Positions 47,859 through 57,600 of a DNA stretch of 64,000 nucleotides are shown here, piece after piece. Origin of the DNA: Vescimonas coprocola (GTDB lineage Bacteria; Bacillota; Clostridia; Oscillospirales; Oscillospiraceae); the NCBI RefSeq assembly GCF_018408575.1, contig NZ_AP023418.1, positions 248,001 to 312,000 on the forward strand, in the 5' to 3' direction. The position numbers were made by a program, and so were the translations under genes. Under the pieces are notes generated by a model that was not told the DNA's origin, did no database searches, and saw only the letters and a list, made by a program, of their open reading frames with translations. The number at the start of each line of letters is the position of its first letter. The first letter of the stretch is position 1.

Positions 47859-48016
47859 GGAAACCTCCCAAATTGCGAAACATACAAGCGATACGCCCCA
47901 TTGTAAAGCACTCCCCGGCAAAGTCAACGGGGAAGATTTTCCGGCGTATTAGAAAATAGACAAAACCAGCCTCCGTGAAGAATTACTCCCCGGCGGTTCC
48001 GCCGGGGAGAAGCACG

Positions 48017-48586
48017 TCAAACCTTGTAAATGGTGTCCTGCTTGCCGAAGGCGTTCAGGGCCTGCACCACGGTGCTCTCGGACTCCTGCGTGTAGGGCGG
48101 CAGCACCAGCATGGGCTGGTGGAAGGTCAGTACGATGACCTCCTGGCTGATGATGCAGCAGTCCCACTGCTCCCATGTGAACTGCTCGGTGTGGTCGGAG
48201 GCGTTCCACTCCCGGATACCGGAGGCGGTGAAGGTGACGGTGCCGTCGGGACGGTTGTCCTTCCGGAACTGCGTCCAGGACTTGCGATAGCCCATGCGGC
48301 CCGCTTGATAGGTCCAGAAGGTCACCAGTGACATCACCAGACACAGGAAGAACAGCACCTTCAGCTTGGCATGCAAGGCCCAGACCAGCACAGCGGCCAG
48401 CGCCGTCAGCACCGCAAAGGCGATGCACTGGAACAGCAGGCGGCGGCAGGTCTCCGTGAAGGGCTTGACCTTGACGGTCCCGCCCCGCTTCAGGACGCTG
48501 CGGCGGCCCGCCAGCCCCTGAGCCACGTCAAACAGCCTTGCTGGATCCTCCGGCAGGTGATAGTGCAGCTCAAAAAACTGGGACAT
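48017..48586 (-). CDS. YcxB-like membrane protein
   Basis: A 189-residue protein. An N-terminal polar part is followed by two adjacent membrane segments (about residues 52-92), then a soluble domain with TVTFTASGIREWNASDHTEQ and WEQWDCCIISQEVIVL, as in the YcxB-like family of unknown function. The start MSQFFELHYH at 48586 lies five bases after the TSCPD gene stop, with a weak ribosome site. Translation is probably coupled to that gene. Confidence 0.75.
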   Translation of the reverse strand: MSQFFELHYHLPEDPARLFDVAQGLAGRRSVLKRGGTVKVKPFTETCRRLLFQCIAFAVLTALAAVLVWALHAKLKVLFFLCLVMSLVTFWTYQAGRMGYRKSWTQFRKDNRPDGTVTFTASGIREWNASDHTEQFTWEQWDCCIISQEVIVLTFHQPMLVLPPYTQESESTVVQALNAFGKQDTIYKV

Positions 48587-48591
48587 GGCGC

Positions 48592-48846
48592 TTAACCCTG
48601 CTGCAATGCCTGCTCCAGCGCTGTGGCCAACTGATCGGGACAGGAGGTGGGCTTGAAGCCGCACTGGATGCCCCTCATCCGGCGGATGGCCTCCTGAGCG
48701 TCCATGCCCACCACCAGACGGCTGATGCCCTGCAGGTTGCCGTTGCAGCCGCCCTCTACCCGGACGGCCTGAATGGTGTGGTCGTCGTTCAGCTCCACCG
48801 TCATCTTCCGGGAACAGACGCCCTTGGGGATATACGTATAGGTCAT
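48592..48846 (-). CDS. TSCPD domain-containing protein
   Basis: An 84-residue protein of the TIGR03905-type TSCPD family. It has the start TYTYIPKGVCSRKMTVELND, the phrase GGCNGNLQGISRLVVGM, and TSCPD itself near the end. The four conserved cysteines suggest metal or cluster binding. Related domains occur next to class II ribonucleotide reductases. The start at 48846 has AAAGGAG upstream. It is followed directly by the YcxB-like gene. Confidence 0.88.
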   Translation of the reverse strand: MTYTYIPKGVCSRKMTVELNDDHTIQAVRVEGGCNGNLQGISRLVVGMDAQEAIRRMRGIQCGFKPTSCPDQLATALEQALQQG

Positions 48847-48920
48847 AGTGAAAAACTCCTTTGTGAATTGGTATCTGAACATCTTATTTTAGCAGAATTC
48901 GCAGAAAACTGCAAGCCCTC

Positions 48921-49394
48921 TCAGCTGTTGCGGGAACATTTTTCGGCGTCGATGGCCAACACCACCATCAGGGCGCACAGCCCATCCCGCCCGTCGGCCA
49001 CGTCGATGACATAGGTATCCGTCCAGTGGAGCAGCTCCTTGGAGATGGCGGCCACCTGCCGCTGCCCGTCTGTGATCGCATACTCCCAGCCCATGAAGTC
49101 CCCCTCCACCTGCCAGCCGTTGAAGTCCAGCGTAAACAGTGGGCGCACGATGGTGAACTCCTTGCAGATGGTGCCGATGCAGGCGTCTCCCAGATACAGG
49201 TCGAACTTCGGCAGGAACGTCAGTACCCGCTGCTTCACCGTGGCGATGTGCCGCCCGTCTGCGTCCAGAATGTGCAGACAGTGACCCCAGGCCAGCTGCC
49301 CCTCCACCGTATACACCACATCGCCGGTGTCGTAGTCATAGATATCGTAGCTGTCAAACCACGAGAACAAGCGCTGCTTAAAATAGAGCTTCAT
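48921..49394 (-). CDS. LURP-one-related/tubby-like family protein (YxjI type)
   Basis: A 157-residue protein with the repeated beta strands of the LURP-one-related fold (KLYFKQRLFSWFDSYDIYDY at the start, ITDGQRQVAAISKELLHWTD near the end). Its function is unknown. ATG 49394 has AAGGAGG seven bases upstream; earlier in-frame codons look random. It stands alone between the TSCPD pair and the protease gene. Confidence 0.88.
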   Translation of the reverse strand: MKLYFKQRLFSWFDSYDIYDYDTGDVVYTVEGQLAWGHCLHILDADGRHIATVKQRVLTFLPKFDLYLGDACIGTICKEFTIVRPLFTLDFNGWQVEGDFMGWEYAITDGQRQVAAISKELLHWTDTYVIDVADGRDGLCALMVVLAIDAEKCSRNS

Positions 49395-49507
49395 ATGTCG
49401 CACCTCCTTATATGACCTCAGTATACTGCAGTACCACCTGAAACACAAGGGTGTATAGCCCGCTCTCCATCGGCGCAGACTAAGGCGGAAGAAAAGGAGG
49501 CGCAGCC

Positions 49508-50194
49508 ATGAACACAGAACCCACCAAGCCCGCACAGGAGGAAGAGGAGGACAGCCGGGTCCGCCAGATCGTGGACCTTGGCTCCTCCGTGGTGACCAAC
49601 GACCACGGCACCGTCCACTGCCTCACCATCATCGGCCAGATCGAGGGACACGGGCAGGCCCCCTCCGGAACAAAGACCACCAAATATGAACACGTCCTGC
49701 CTCTGCTGGCCTCCATCGAGGAGTCTCAGGAGGTGGACGGCCTGTTGGTGCTGCTGCACACCATGGGCGGCGACGTGGAGGCGGGGCTGGCCATCGCAGA
49801 GATGATCGCCGGCATGACCAAGCCCACGGTGACGCTGGTATTGGGCGGCGGCCACTCCATCGGCATCCCGCTGGCGGTGGCCGGCAAGGTGACGCTGATG
49901 GCCCCCTCGGCCTCCATGACCATCCACCCCATCCGGATGTCCGGTTTGATGATCGCCGCTCCTCAGACCTACCACTATTTCGAGCGCCTGCAGGACCGTA
50001 TCACCCGCTTTGTGGCGGCTCACTCCCATATCACCGAGGAGCGCTTCCGCCAGCTGATGCTCTCCAGCGGCGATATGGCCAACGACGTGGGCAGCATCGT
50101 CTACGGGGAGGAGGCCGTGGCCGAGGGCCTTATGGACCGGGTGGGGACTCTCTCCGATGCGCTGAACGCCCTGTACCGGCAGATGGAGCAGTGA
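49508..50194 (+). CDS. ClpP-like serine protease (TepA/ClpP_2 type)
   Basis: A 228-residue ClpP-fold protein of the TepA group, without a known ATPase partner. The nucleophile is the Ser in GGGHSIGIPLAVAG and the His is in SMTIHPIRMSG, spaced as in ClpP. An acidic N-terminus (EEEEDSRVRQIVDLGSSV) precedes the fold. In Bacillus the homologue is linked to protein export and sits near spoIIIE; no such neighbour is seen here. AAAAGGAGG precedes the ATG. Confidence 0.9.
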   Translation: MNTEPTKPAQEEEEDSRVRQIVDLGSSVVTNDHGTVHCLTIIGQIEGHGQAPSGTKTTKYEHVLPLLASIEESQEVDGLLVLLHTMGGDVEAGLAIAEMIAGMTKPTVTLVLGGGHSIGIPLAVAGKVTLMAPSASMTIHPIRMSGLMIAAPQTYHYFERLQDRITRFVAAHSHITEERFRQLMLSSGDMANDVGSIVYGEEAVAEGLMDRVGTLSDALNALYRQMEQ

Positions 50195-50310
50195 CCCCGC
50201 AAGCGCTGCACCATGCAGCTGCCCGCAGCCCCAGCCGCCGCAGCCACAGGCCGCAGCGGCCCGCAGCGCCTGCGACCTTTGACACCTGTACGCCGTTTCG
50301 CCCCAACACA

Positions 50311-50350
50311 AAAAAGGCGGGGCCGGACAACTTGTCCGGCCCCGCCTTTT
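50311..50350. terminator. Bidirectional terminator between convergent protease and regulator genes
   Basis: Arms AAAAAGGCGGGGCCGGACAA and TTGTCCGGCCCCGCCTTTT form a nearly perfect hairpin with A and T runs at its ends. Confidence 0.93.
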
Positions 50351-50369
50351 GCTGCGTATTCGTGTGCGC

Positions 50370-50747
50370 TTATTTCTTCTCGCCGTGCCGCACGGCGTGG
50401 GCGCAGATGGCGGCAAAGGTCTCGTCGCTGATGTCGTGCTCGATCTTGCAGGCGTCCTCCTCCGCCACCTTGGGGTCCACCCCCAGAGTGATGAGGAAGC
50501 GGGTCAGAGTGTGGTGCCGGTCCAGCATACTGGCGGCAATGGCCATGCCGGAGTCCGTCAGGGTGATGAACCCCTCCCGGTCCATGGTGATATAGCCGTT
50601 TTCCCGCAGCCGCTTGGTGGCGTAGCTGACACTGGGCTTGGTGACACCCAAATGCTCCGCCACATCGATGGAACGGATATAGCCGTGCTCCTGCTGCATC
50701 ATCAGCATGGCCTCCAGATAGTCCTGAGAGGATTTCTGTATCTTCAT
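50370..50747 (-). CDS. DtxR/MntR-family metal-dependent repressor
   Basis: A 125-residue regulator. An N-terminal winged helix (SIDVAEHLGVTKPSVSYATKRL) is followed by the metal-binding and dimer domain with HHTLTRFLITLGVDP and EEDACKIEHDISDETF. It lacks a C-terminal SH3 domain, like MntR. It is divergent from the feo operon, whose control region has repeated GGTTA/TAACC sites, so iron-dependent repression is likely. The start MKIQKSSQDY at 50747 is chosen by family alignment. Confidence 0.9.
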   Translation of the reverse strand: MKIQKSSQDYLEAMLMMQQEHGYIRSIDVAEHLGVTKPSVSYATKRLRENGYITMDREGFITLTDSGMAIAASMLDRHHTLTRFLITLGVDPKVAEEDACKIEHDISDETFAAICAHAVRHGEKK

Positions 50748-50784
50748 GGCAAACTGCACCAACCTTTTTCGGGTATTTCTTATA

Positions 50785-50802
50785 GGTTAACACAGACTAA
50801 CC
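50785..50802. promoter_or_regulatory. Candidate metal-repressor operator 1
   Basis: The inverted repeat GGTTA-8-TAACC lies just upstream of the regulator gene, over its presumed promoter. The same 18-bp form recurs before feoA (50911-50928). Confidence 0.6.
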
Positions 50803-50839
50803 AAAAATGCAAGGAGAGAAAAAAATTTTCCAAATCCCC

Positions 50840-50868
50840 TTGACAAAGTTGGTTAGAGCGGTTAAACT
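50840..50868 (+). promoter_or_regulatory. Promoter of the feo operon
   Basis: TTGACA (50840-50845), a 17-base spacer and TAAACT (50863-50868). GGTTAG half-sites occur inside the spacer (50851) and just downstream (50878), which suits repression. Confidence 0.78.
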
Positions 50869-50910
50869 TAGTCGATGGTTAGGGTAACTTAACTTTAATT
50901 TTGGCACAGA

Positions 50911-50928
50911 GGTTAGCGGGTGCTAACC
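50911..50928. promoter_or_regulatory. Candidate metal-repressor operator 2
   Basis: GGTTAGC-GGGT-GCTAACC, an 18-bp inverted repeat in the feo leader, matching the GGTTA-8-TAACC form of operator 1 and similar to known DtxR-type boxes. Confidence 0.6.
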
Positions 50929-50951
50929 GTTTGGTTGGGAGGAATGATGTG

Positions 50952-51164
50952 ATGATGCCTTTGGCACTGGCCAACCCCGGCGAGGAGAATCTCATTCGGA
51001 AGGTGGGCGGAAGCCCGGAAGTAAAGAAGCATCTGGAGGATCTGGGCTTTGTAGCCGGCGGTACGGCTACGGTAGTGGCTACGCTGGGCGGCAATATCAT
51101 CGTGAAGATCAAGGAATCCCGTATCGCCATCAGTGAAGAGATGGCACGGAAGATCATGATTTGA
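50952..51164 (+). CDS. feoA: FeoA family protein, first copy
   Basis: A 70-residue SH3-like FeoA domain (GEENLIRKVGGSPEVKKHLE and GGNIIVKIKESRIAISEEMA). FeoA proteins bind or regulate the FeoB ferrous-iron transporter in the cytoplasm. GGGAGGA lies eight bases before ATG 50952; a GTG at 50949 is also possible. It is the first of two tandem feoA genes, a common clostridial layout. Confidence 0.9.
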   Translation: MMPLALANPGEENLIRKVGGSPEVKKHLEDLGFVAGGTATVVATLGGNIIVKIKESRIAISEEMARKIMI

Positions 51165-51183
51165 CAAAAAAGGAGAGAAAAGT

Positions 51184-51405
51184 ATGAAAACACTGCGTGA
51201 GGTCAAGATCGGCGAGACCGTCAAGGTGGTAAAGCTCCACGGCGAGGGCCCTGTCAAGCGCCGCATCATGGACATGGGCATCACCCGCGGCACCGAGGTA
51301 TTCGTCCGCAAGGTAGCCCCTCTGGGCGATCCCATGGAGGTCACCGTCCGTGGCTATGAGCTGAGCCTGCGAAAGGCCGACACCGAGATGATCGAGGTCG
51401 AGTAA
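51184..51405 (+). CDS. feoA: FeoA family protein, second copy
   Basis: A 73-residue FeoA domain (LREVKIGETVKVVKLHGEGP, then RRIMDMGITRGTEVFVRKVA), the more classical of the two copies. It sits 19 bases after the first feoA and 95 before feoB, with AAGGAGAG upstream. It likely partners FeoB in ferrous-iron uptake. Confidence 0.93.
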   Translation: MKTLREVKIGETVKVVKLHGEGPVKRRIMDMGITRGTEVFVRKVAPLGDPMEVTVRGYELSLRKADTEMIEVE

Positions 51406-51500
51406 GTGTCCCGTTGCGGATGGAGCGAACCCGGCCTTCATAGGCCCTGATTTTTGTTAGTGATAAGTTAGAGAAATCAAACCAAAAGGAGCAAGCATCA

Positions 51501-53999
51501 ATGGAGAAGCAGATCAAAATTGCCCTGGCGGGCAACCCGAACTGCGGTAAGACCACGCTGTTCAATGCGTTGACGGGCTCGAACCAGTTTGTTGGTAACT
51601 GGCCCGGTGTTACCGTGGAGAAGAAGGAAGGCAAGCTGAAGAAGCACGAGGATGTGGTCATCATGGACCTGCCCGGCATCTACTCCCTGTCTCCCTACAC
51701 GCTGGAGGAGGTGGTGGCTCGTAACTACCTGATCGGTGAGCGGCCCGACGCCATCCTCAACATCATCGACGGCACCAATCTGGAGCGTAACCTCTACCTG
51801 ACCACCCAGCTTACCGAGCTGGGCATCCCCGTGGTCATCGCCATCAACATGATGGATGTGGTCCGCAAGAACGGCGACCAGATCAACACCGGGGAGCTGT
51901 CCCGTGAGCTGGGCTGCCCGGTGGTGGAGATCTCCGCCCTGAAGGGTACCGGTGTCATGGAGGCCGCCGAGGCCGCCGTGGAGGCTGCCAAGAACGGCAA
52001 GACCATCCCCATGCACACCTTCTCCGGCCCCGTGGAGCATACCATTGCCCACATCGAGGAGGCCGCCGTACATACCATGCCCGAGGAGCAGCAGCGCTGG
52101 TACGCCATCAAGATCTTCGAGCGTGACGACAAGGTGCTGGAAAAGCTCAGCATCCCCGCCGACGTGATGCAGCACATCGAGACGGACATTCAGGCCGCCG
52201 AGAAGGAGCTGGATGACGATGCCGAGAGCATCATCACCAACGAGCGCTATGTCTACATCGCCGAGATCATCAAGGGCTGCTACAAGCAGAAGCGCAAGGG
52301 TCAGCTCTCCGCCTCCGATAAGATCGACCAGATCGTCACCAACCGCTGGCTGGGCCTGCCCATCTTCGCTCTGGTGATGTTCCTGGTGTACTGGATCGCC
52401 ATGGTGGCCGTGGGCGCCCCCGCTACCGACTGGGCCAACGACGGCCTGTTCGGCGACGGCTGGCACCTGCTGGGTATCGGCTCCAAGGCCTATAACGAGG
52501 TCAACGACGAGTACACCGCATCCCTGCAGGCTGTGGAGGCCTTTCTGGGCATCGAGATCGATCCCGAGGCCGATGACTTTGATCCCTCTGCCGTCGTTGC
52601 TCAGATGAACGCCTTCACCGCCAACAGCAACACCACCGCTACCGTGGACGTGGAGGATGAGGAGACGCTGGCCATCAACACCATGACCGCCTACTACGAC
52701 GCCATCCCTGAGGGTGCCGACAAGGACAGCACCGTGGGTGTCACCTATGTGGACGCCGTGGCCTACCTCAACAAGAACGGCTTTGACGCCCCCGATCCCG
52801 CCGACTACGGCGTGTGGGTTCCCGGCGTGCCTGTTCTGGTGGAGAGCGGTCTGGAGTCTGCCGGCGCAGCCGATTGGCTCAGCGGCCTGATCCTTGACGG
52901 TATCGTGGCCGGTGTCGGCGCCGTGCTGGGCTTCGTGCCTCAGATGCTGGTGCTGTTCCTGATGCTGGCTTTTCTGGAGGCCTGCGGCTATATGGCCCGT
53001 ATCGCCTTCGTTCTGGACCGTGTGTTCCGCAAGTTCGGCCTGTCCGGTAAGTCCTTCATCCCCATGCTCATCGGCGTGGGCTGCGGCGTACCCGGCATCA
53101 TGGCCTCCCGTACCATCGAAAATGAGCGTGACCGCCGCATGACCATCATGACCACCACGTTCATCCCCTGCGGCGCCAAGGTCCCCTTCATCGCCATGAT
53201 CGCCGGCGCCATCTTCGGCGGCAGCGCATGGGTTTCCACCTCCGCTTACTTCATCGGCATGGCCGCCATCATCGTCTCCGGCATTATGCTGAAAAAGACC
53301 AAGATGTTCGCCGGCGACCCCGCTCCCTTTGTCATGGAGCTGCCTGCCTACCACTGGCCCACTCTGGGCAACGTTCTGCGCTCCATGTGGGAGCGTGGCT
53401 GGTCCTTCATCAAGAAGGCCGGTACCATCATTCTGCTGTCCACCATTTTCGTGTGGTTCACCACATACTTCGGCTGGGTGGACGGCACCTTCCGTATGCT
53501 GGATGAGTCCGAGATCGACTCCTCCATTCTGGCTGCCATCGGCGGCGCCATCTGCTGGATCTTCAAGCCCCTGGGCTGGGGCAACTGGCAGGCGACCGTG
53601 GCCTCCATCACCGGTCTGGTGGCTAAGGAGAACATCGTGGGTACGCTGGGTATCCTGTATGGCGGCGGCGACGGCACCGTGTACCAGAACATCGCTCAGG
53701 CCTTCACCGGCATCACCGGTTACAGCTTCCTGGTGTTCAACCTCCTGTGCGCCCCCTGCTTCGCCGCCATCGGCGCCATCAAGCGTGAGATGAACAACCA
53801 CAAGTGGACTTGGTTCGCCATCGGCTATCAGTGCGGCTTCGCCTATCTCGTCGGCCTGATGATCAACCAGTTCGGCAACGCCTTCACCGGCAGCCTGAAC
53901 ATCATCGGCCTGATCGCTGCTCTGGCTGCGCTGGCCATGATCGTCTATATGCTGGTGCGCCCCTACAAGGAGGCCACCAAGCTCAGCGCCAAGGTGTAA
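51501..53999 (+). CDS. feoB: Ferrous iron transport protein B
   Basis: An 832-residue transporter. An N-terminal G domain (G1 GNPNCGKTT, G3 DLPGIYSLSP, G4-like INMMD) and a helical spacer are followed by the membrane part with the Gate motifs (VGCGVPGIMASRTIENERDR and TTTFIPCGAKVPFI). Between the first membrane segment (about 282-305) and the second, about 130 residues (313-442) of hydrophilic sequence are inserted; usual FeoB proteins have a much shorter loop. It sits in a feoA-feoA-feoB operon with a Cys-rich partner downstream. Confidence 0.95.
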   Translation: MEKQIKIALAGNPNCGKTTLFNALTGSNQFVGNWPGVTVEKKEGKLKKHEDVVIMDLPGIYSLSPYTLEEVVARNYLIGERPDAILNIIDGTNLERNLYLTTQLTELGIPVVIAINMMDVVRKNGDQINTGELSRELGCPVVEISALKGTGVMEAAEAAVEAAKNGKTIPMHTFSGPVEHTIAHIEEAAVHTMPEEQQRWYAIKIFERDDKVLEKLSIPADVMQHIETDIQAAEKELDDDAESIITNERYVYIAEIIKGCYKQKRKGQLSASDKIDQIVTNRWLGLPIFALVMFLVYWIAMVAVGAPATDWANDGLFGDGWHLLGIGSKAYNEVNDEYTASLQAVEAFLGIEIDPEADDFDPSAVVAQMNAFTANSNTTATVDVEDEETLAINTMTAYYDAIPEGADKDSTVGVTYVDAVAYLNKNGFDAPDPADYGVWVPGVPVLVESGLESAGAADWLSGLILDGIVAGVGAVLGFVPQMLVLFLMLAFLEACGYMARIAFVLDRVFRKFGLSGKSFIPMLIGVGCGVPGIMASRTIENERDRRMTIMTTTFIPCGAKVPFIAMIAGAIFGGSAWVSTSAYFIGMAAIIVSGIMLKKTKMFAGDPAPFVMELPAYHWPTLGNVLRSMWERGWSFIKKAGTIILLSTIFVWFTTYFGWVDGTFRMLDESEIDSSILAAIGGAICWIFKPLGWGNWQATVASITGLVAKENIVGTLGILYGGGDGTVYQNIAQAFTGITGYSFLVFNLLCAPCFAAIGAIKREMNNHKWTWFAIGYQCGFAYLVGLMINQFGNAFTGSLNIIGLIAALAALAMIVYMLVRPYKEATKLSAKV

Positions 54000-54150
54000 G
54001 CAGCCGATCCATCTTTTCACATCGGTACGCAAGGCCAGCGGTTCCGTCTCCTTCGGGAGACGGGACCCACGCCGCCCCTTCGGACCCATGTCTGAAGATG
54101 CTGCAAGTATCTTGAATTTTCCAAGTATGTCAGAAAAGGAGTGAGTTTCC

Positions 54151-54321
54151 ATGCTGCAATGGATCAACGAGAATGTAGGCACCATTTTGATTTGTATAGG
54201 ACTCATCGTCATCGTAGCGTTGATCGTCCGGAGCCTGATCCGGCAGAAAAAACAGGGGAAGTCCTCCTGCGGGGCCGGATGCGCCCACTGCGCCATGCAC
54301 GGCCAGTGCCATAAGGACTGA
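54151..54321 (+). CDS. FeoB-associated Cys-rich membrane protein
   Basis: A 56-residue protein with one N-terminal membrane helix (TILICIGLIVIVALIVRSLI), then a basic stretch and a Cys cluster (CGAGCAHCAMHGQCHKD) at the C-terminus. This matches the small FeoB-associated family found after feoB in Firmicutes; it may pass iron to or from the transporter. AAAAGGAG lies seven bases before the ATG at 54151. Confidence 0.88.
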   Translation: MLQWINENVGTILICIGLIVIVALIVRSLIRQKKQGKSSCGAGCAHCAMHGQCHKD

Positions 54322-54338
54322 CGGGCGCAGAAAATGCC

Positions 54339-54381
54339 ATAAGGGAAGGGACACGGAAGCACCCCGTGTCCCTTCCCTTAT
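54339..54381. terminator. Long hairpin after the feo operon
   Basis: An 18-bp perfect stem (ATAAGGGAAGGGACACGG and its complement) without a U run. The bases from here to 54533 show nothing I can support. Confidence 0.6.
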
Positions 54382-54533
54382 GCGCTCTCCTGTATGCTGC
54401 GGGCGTCCCTCTCGGCGCAAGACAATGGAGTGGGGCAGGAGAGGGCCTTTCCCACGGGAGAGACCCTCTGCTGATTCTAACAAGGGCGGATCACAGTCTG
54501 TAAACGGCGCATCACGGCCCGCAGGTGGCAGAT

Positions 54534-54565
54534 AAAAGGCGGGACCCGTAAGGGTCCCGCCTTTT
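54534..54565. terminator. Terminator of the giant surface-protein gene
   Basis: AAAAGGCGGGACCC-GTAA-GGGTCCCGCCTTTT; on minus it lies 54 bases after the stop and ends in TTTT. Confidence 0.9.
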
Positions 54566-54618
54566 CGCTTATGCGCTTATGCCTTGCGGCGGGTGGTCAT
54601 GCGTCGGAAGATTTTCCC

Positions 54619-57600
54619 TTATCCCCGGCGCTTCTTGCCAACCAGCAGGGCCGCACCGGCCATGGCCGTGATCCCCATCAGGGAGACCCACAGCACCAGA
54701 CGGCTCTCGTCGCCGGTGGCGGGCTTGGTGGGATCGGTGGGCTGGCCGGGTTTACCGGGCTGATCGGGCTTGCCGGGCTCCACGGGATTCAGCTCAGCGC
54801 CGCAGGTATCACACTTGCCGTCCTTGTCCGCATCCGTATGACCGGTGGCGGGGAGCACACGGGTCTCCGTCTCGCCGCAGGGGCAGGTGCGGGTCTCCAC
54901 GCCGTCCCCGGTGCAGGTGGCGGGAGTGGTGACCTCCCACTCACCGAACTGGTGGGTGTGGGCGGTGCAGATGATGTCGGCACGGTTGCTGATGCGGATA
55001 CGGGGCGCCATAGCGGTGCCGTCAGCCAGCACGAAGGTGTTGTCGTAGGAGGCCAGACCCGTGGCGGAGATCTCGCAGCCCGGTGCCAGGTTCTTCACCT
55101 CGTCGTTGGGGCAGATGTAACCGTCGATGAACACACGGGACACCACACCGGCGCTGTCACGAACCAGAATGGTCTGCACCAGACCGTTGGCCATCTCGAT
55201 GCCCACCACATAGCCCTTCAGGGTGATGAGCTGGCCCAGCACGGAGCCGTCGTTGACCTGGGTGGAGGTGACCTCTCTGGGGGTCACGGCCTCACCCTCG
55301 CCCAGCTTGACGATGTCGGTGACGGCCAGCTGGTGCTCACCCTGATAGGAGCTGGTGGTGCCGGACACACGCACCCGGTCGCCGATCTTGAAGCCGCCGG
55401 CCACAGGGAAGCAGTTGATGCCGCCGGTCTCGTCCTGCACATAGATGCAGTCGAAGAAGGCCGTCTCCTTGTCGTAGCCGGAGGCGTTGGAGGTGACCAC
55501 ACCCTCAATGGTGTACTTGTAGCCATCCTCGGTCTGGGCCTGCACCTCGGCGATGGGCGTGATCTGCACGGGGTTGATGAGCTGCAGCAGATTCTCGCAG
55601 ATCTTGTAGTTGGAGTAGTTCTTCTCGGAGCCGTTGTCGCTGATGCTGGCCTGCACCTCAAAGTTGGACATGAAGGCCGCACCGGAGACCACCACCATGC
55701 CACGGCCCTCCAGCTGCTCGGTAGCCATGACCATCAGGCGGCTGTCGTTTTCGGCAAAGGCATACTTGGGCGTACCGGCGCCGCCCAGACCGTCCTGATC
55801 CACGTCCACAGAGTAGGTGGTGGCATGGCCATACACCACGGGGGACACGGTGGCGGGCAGAACGGAGGTGGCGTTGCCGCTTGCGTCCACGGCATAGATG
55901 GAAGCGCCGCCGTAGTGGCTGAAGCGCTCGGTGTAGAGCTTGTCATAGGGATGGTCGGGATCGACCTCCACGCCGTCCATCAGGGGGTTGTCCATGTTGT
56001 AGGAGCTGAAGTACAGCCGCCACTTATCCACGCCGTCGGCGGCGCTGCGAACGTCGTCATAGGTGGCGTCGTCGCTGATGCGGAGGCTGGAGCCCAGGGC
56101 CGCCAGCACCTCATTCTGGGTGGCTGCCATGTGCTTGATGGCGGGGTTGCTCTGAATGACGTCGTAGTTCTCGTAGTTGTCGGACCAGCCCGCCAGAATG
56201 ACGGTGCCTCCGGCTGCGTTGAAGGCGTCGATGGCCGCCAGCTCGTCAGCGCTGTACGTCTTGGGATCGGCCTGAGCGGCCTCCAGACGGCGGCTGGGAG
56301 CGGTGAGGATCAGAGCCTTGAACTTGGGATTGCTGCAGGCGGCAATAAGCTCCTCGCTGGAGTTCAGCTGCACGGTCCGGACGCTGTATTCAGCGGCCAG
56401 ATTGCTGAAGTTGCCCATGGAATCCTTATAGTTGCCCGCCACATACTCGTTGTAGTGGGAAGCGTCGATGCCGATGTACACCAGCGCATCCGCATTGAGC
56501 ACATCCAGATCGATGGTCTTGGTGAAGGTGTACTCCTTGCCGTTCTGCTCCACCACGGCGGTGACCTGAACGGTGAACACACGGGCGGCGGTGGGGGTGT
56601 AGTGGAAGGAGACATCCAGCGTGCTGCTCTTGCCCAGCGTGTAGCCCTTGTCGCCCTCGCCCTTATCCACGCCGATGACGGTGCCGCCGATGGTGTAGGT
56701 CAGGGACTTGATGGTGGCGTCGGTGTCCTCGCTGTTGAAGAGGGTGGTGGTCAGGGTCAGCTCCTCGTCGGTGACGGGAGTGGCGGTGCCGCAGACCATG
56801 TTGGAGATGCCCAGCTTCAGGCTCTCACCCACCCACACGGGGGAGGTGACCGCCAGATCGCCGTCACCCTCGGTGACACGGATGAAATAGTAGCTGTAAT
56901 CCGGATCCAGCGTCACGGACAGGCTGCCCTGATTCAGCTCGGCGGGGTCGGACCAGGTGTGGACCACCTTGCCGGAGTTGACCACCACCTCCACCTTGGA
57001 GATGGAGTCGCTCTTGTCGGGATCGTTGACGGTGACCCCCAGATTCAGCTTCTCGGGGACCTCGGTGATGCTGGAGCCCATCATCTGACCGTTGACGGTG
57101 TAGCCCAGCTCCAGGTTCTTATCCTCGGTGGCGTACATCCGCAGGGCCCGGATGGCCTCGTAGATGCCATCTTCGGTGAAGTTGTCGGTGAGGATAACGT
57201 CACGGGCGTCGTTGGCATTGCCCCAGCGGCCCTTGTGGTTGTCCTGGTTGTTGGTGGGAGCCAGATGCCAGCCCTTATCCAGCGCCATGATGTACTGCTC
57301 ATAGCTGGGATAGTAGCCGCCGGCGCCGATCTGGCCCTCGCCGTTACCCACCTCCACCATATACATACGGCTGTCAATGACGGGATCCCAGTAGGAGAAG
57401 TCACTGAAGTTGCCGAAGGTGGTGCCGGGATGGTTGAACTGGCTGATGGAGTCCACGCCCTCGGCCTGACTCAGCAGAGCGTAGTAGGCCTTCATACCGG
57501 CGTCGTCGGTCTTGTTGTTGAGGGTGGTGTTGTTGCGGGAGACCACGCCGGGGGTGTTGAAGGTGTTGATGTGGCCGGGGCCGCCGGACCATGTCATCTC

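Noticed and set aside
51498-54362. A 954-codon minus-strand open frame opposite feoB
   Set aside because: Antisense shadow of feoB: composition dominated by His, Gln, Gly and Val with no recognisable motif.
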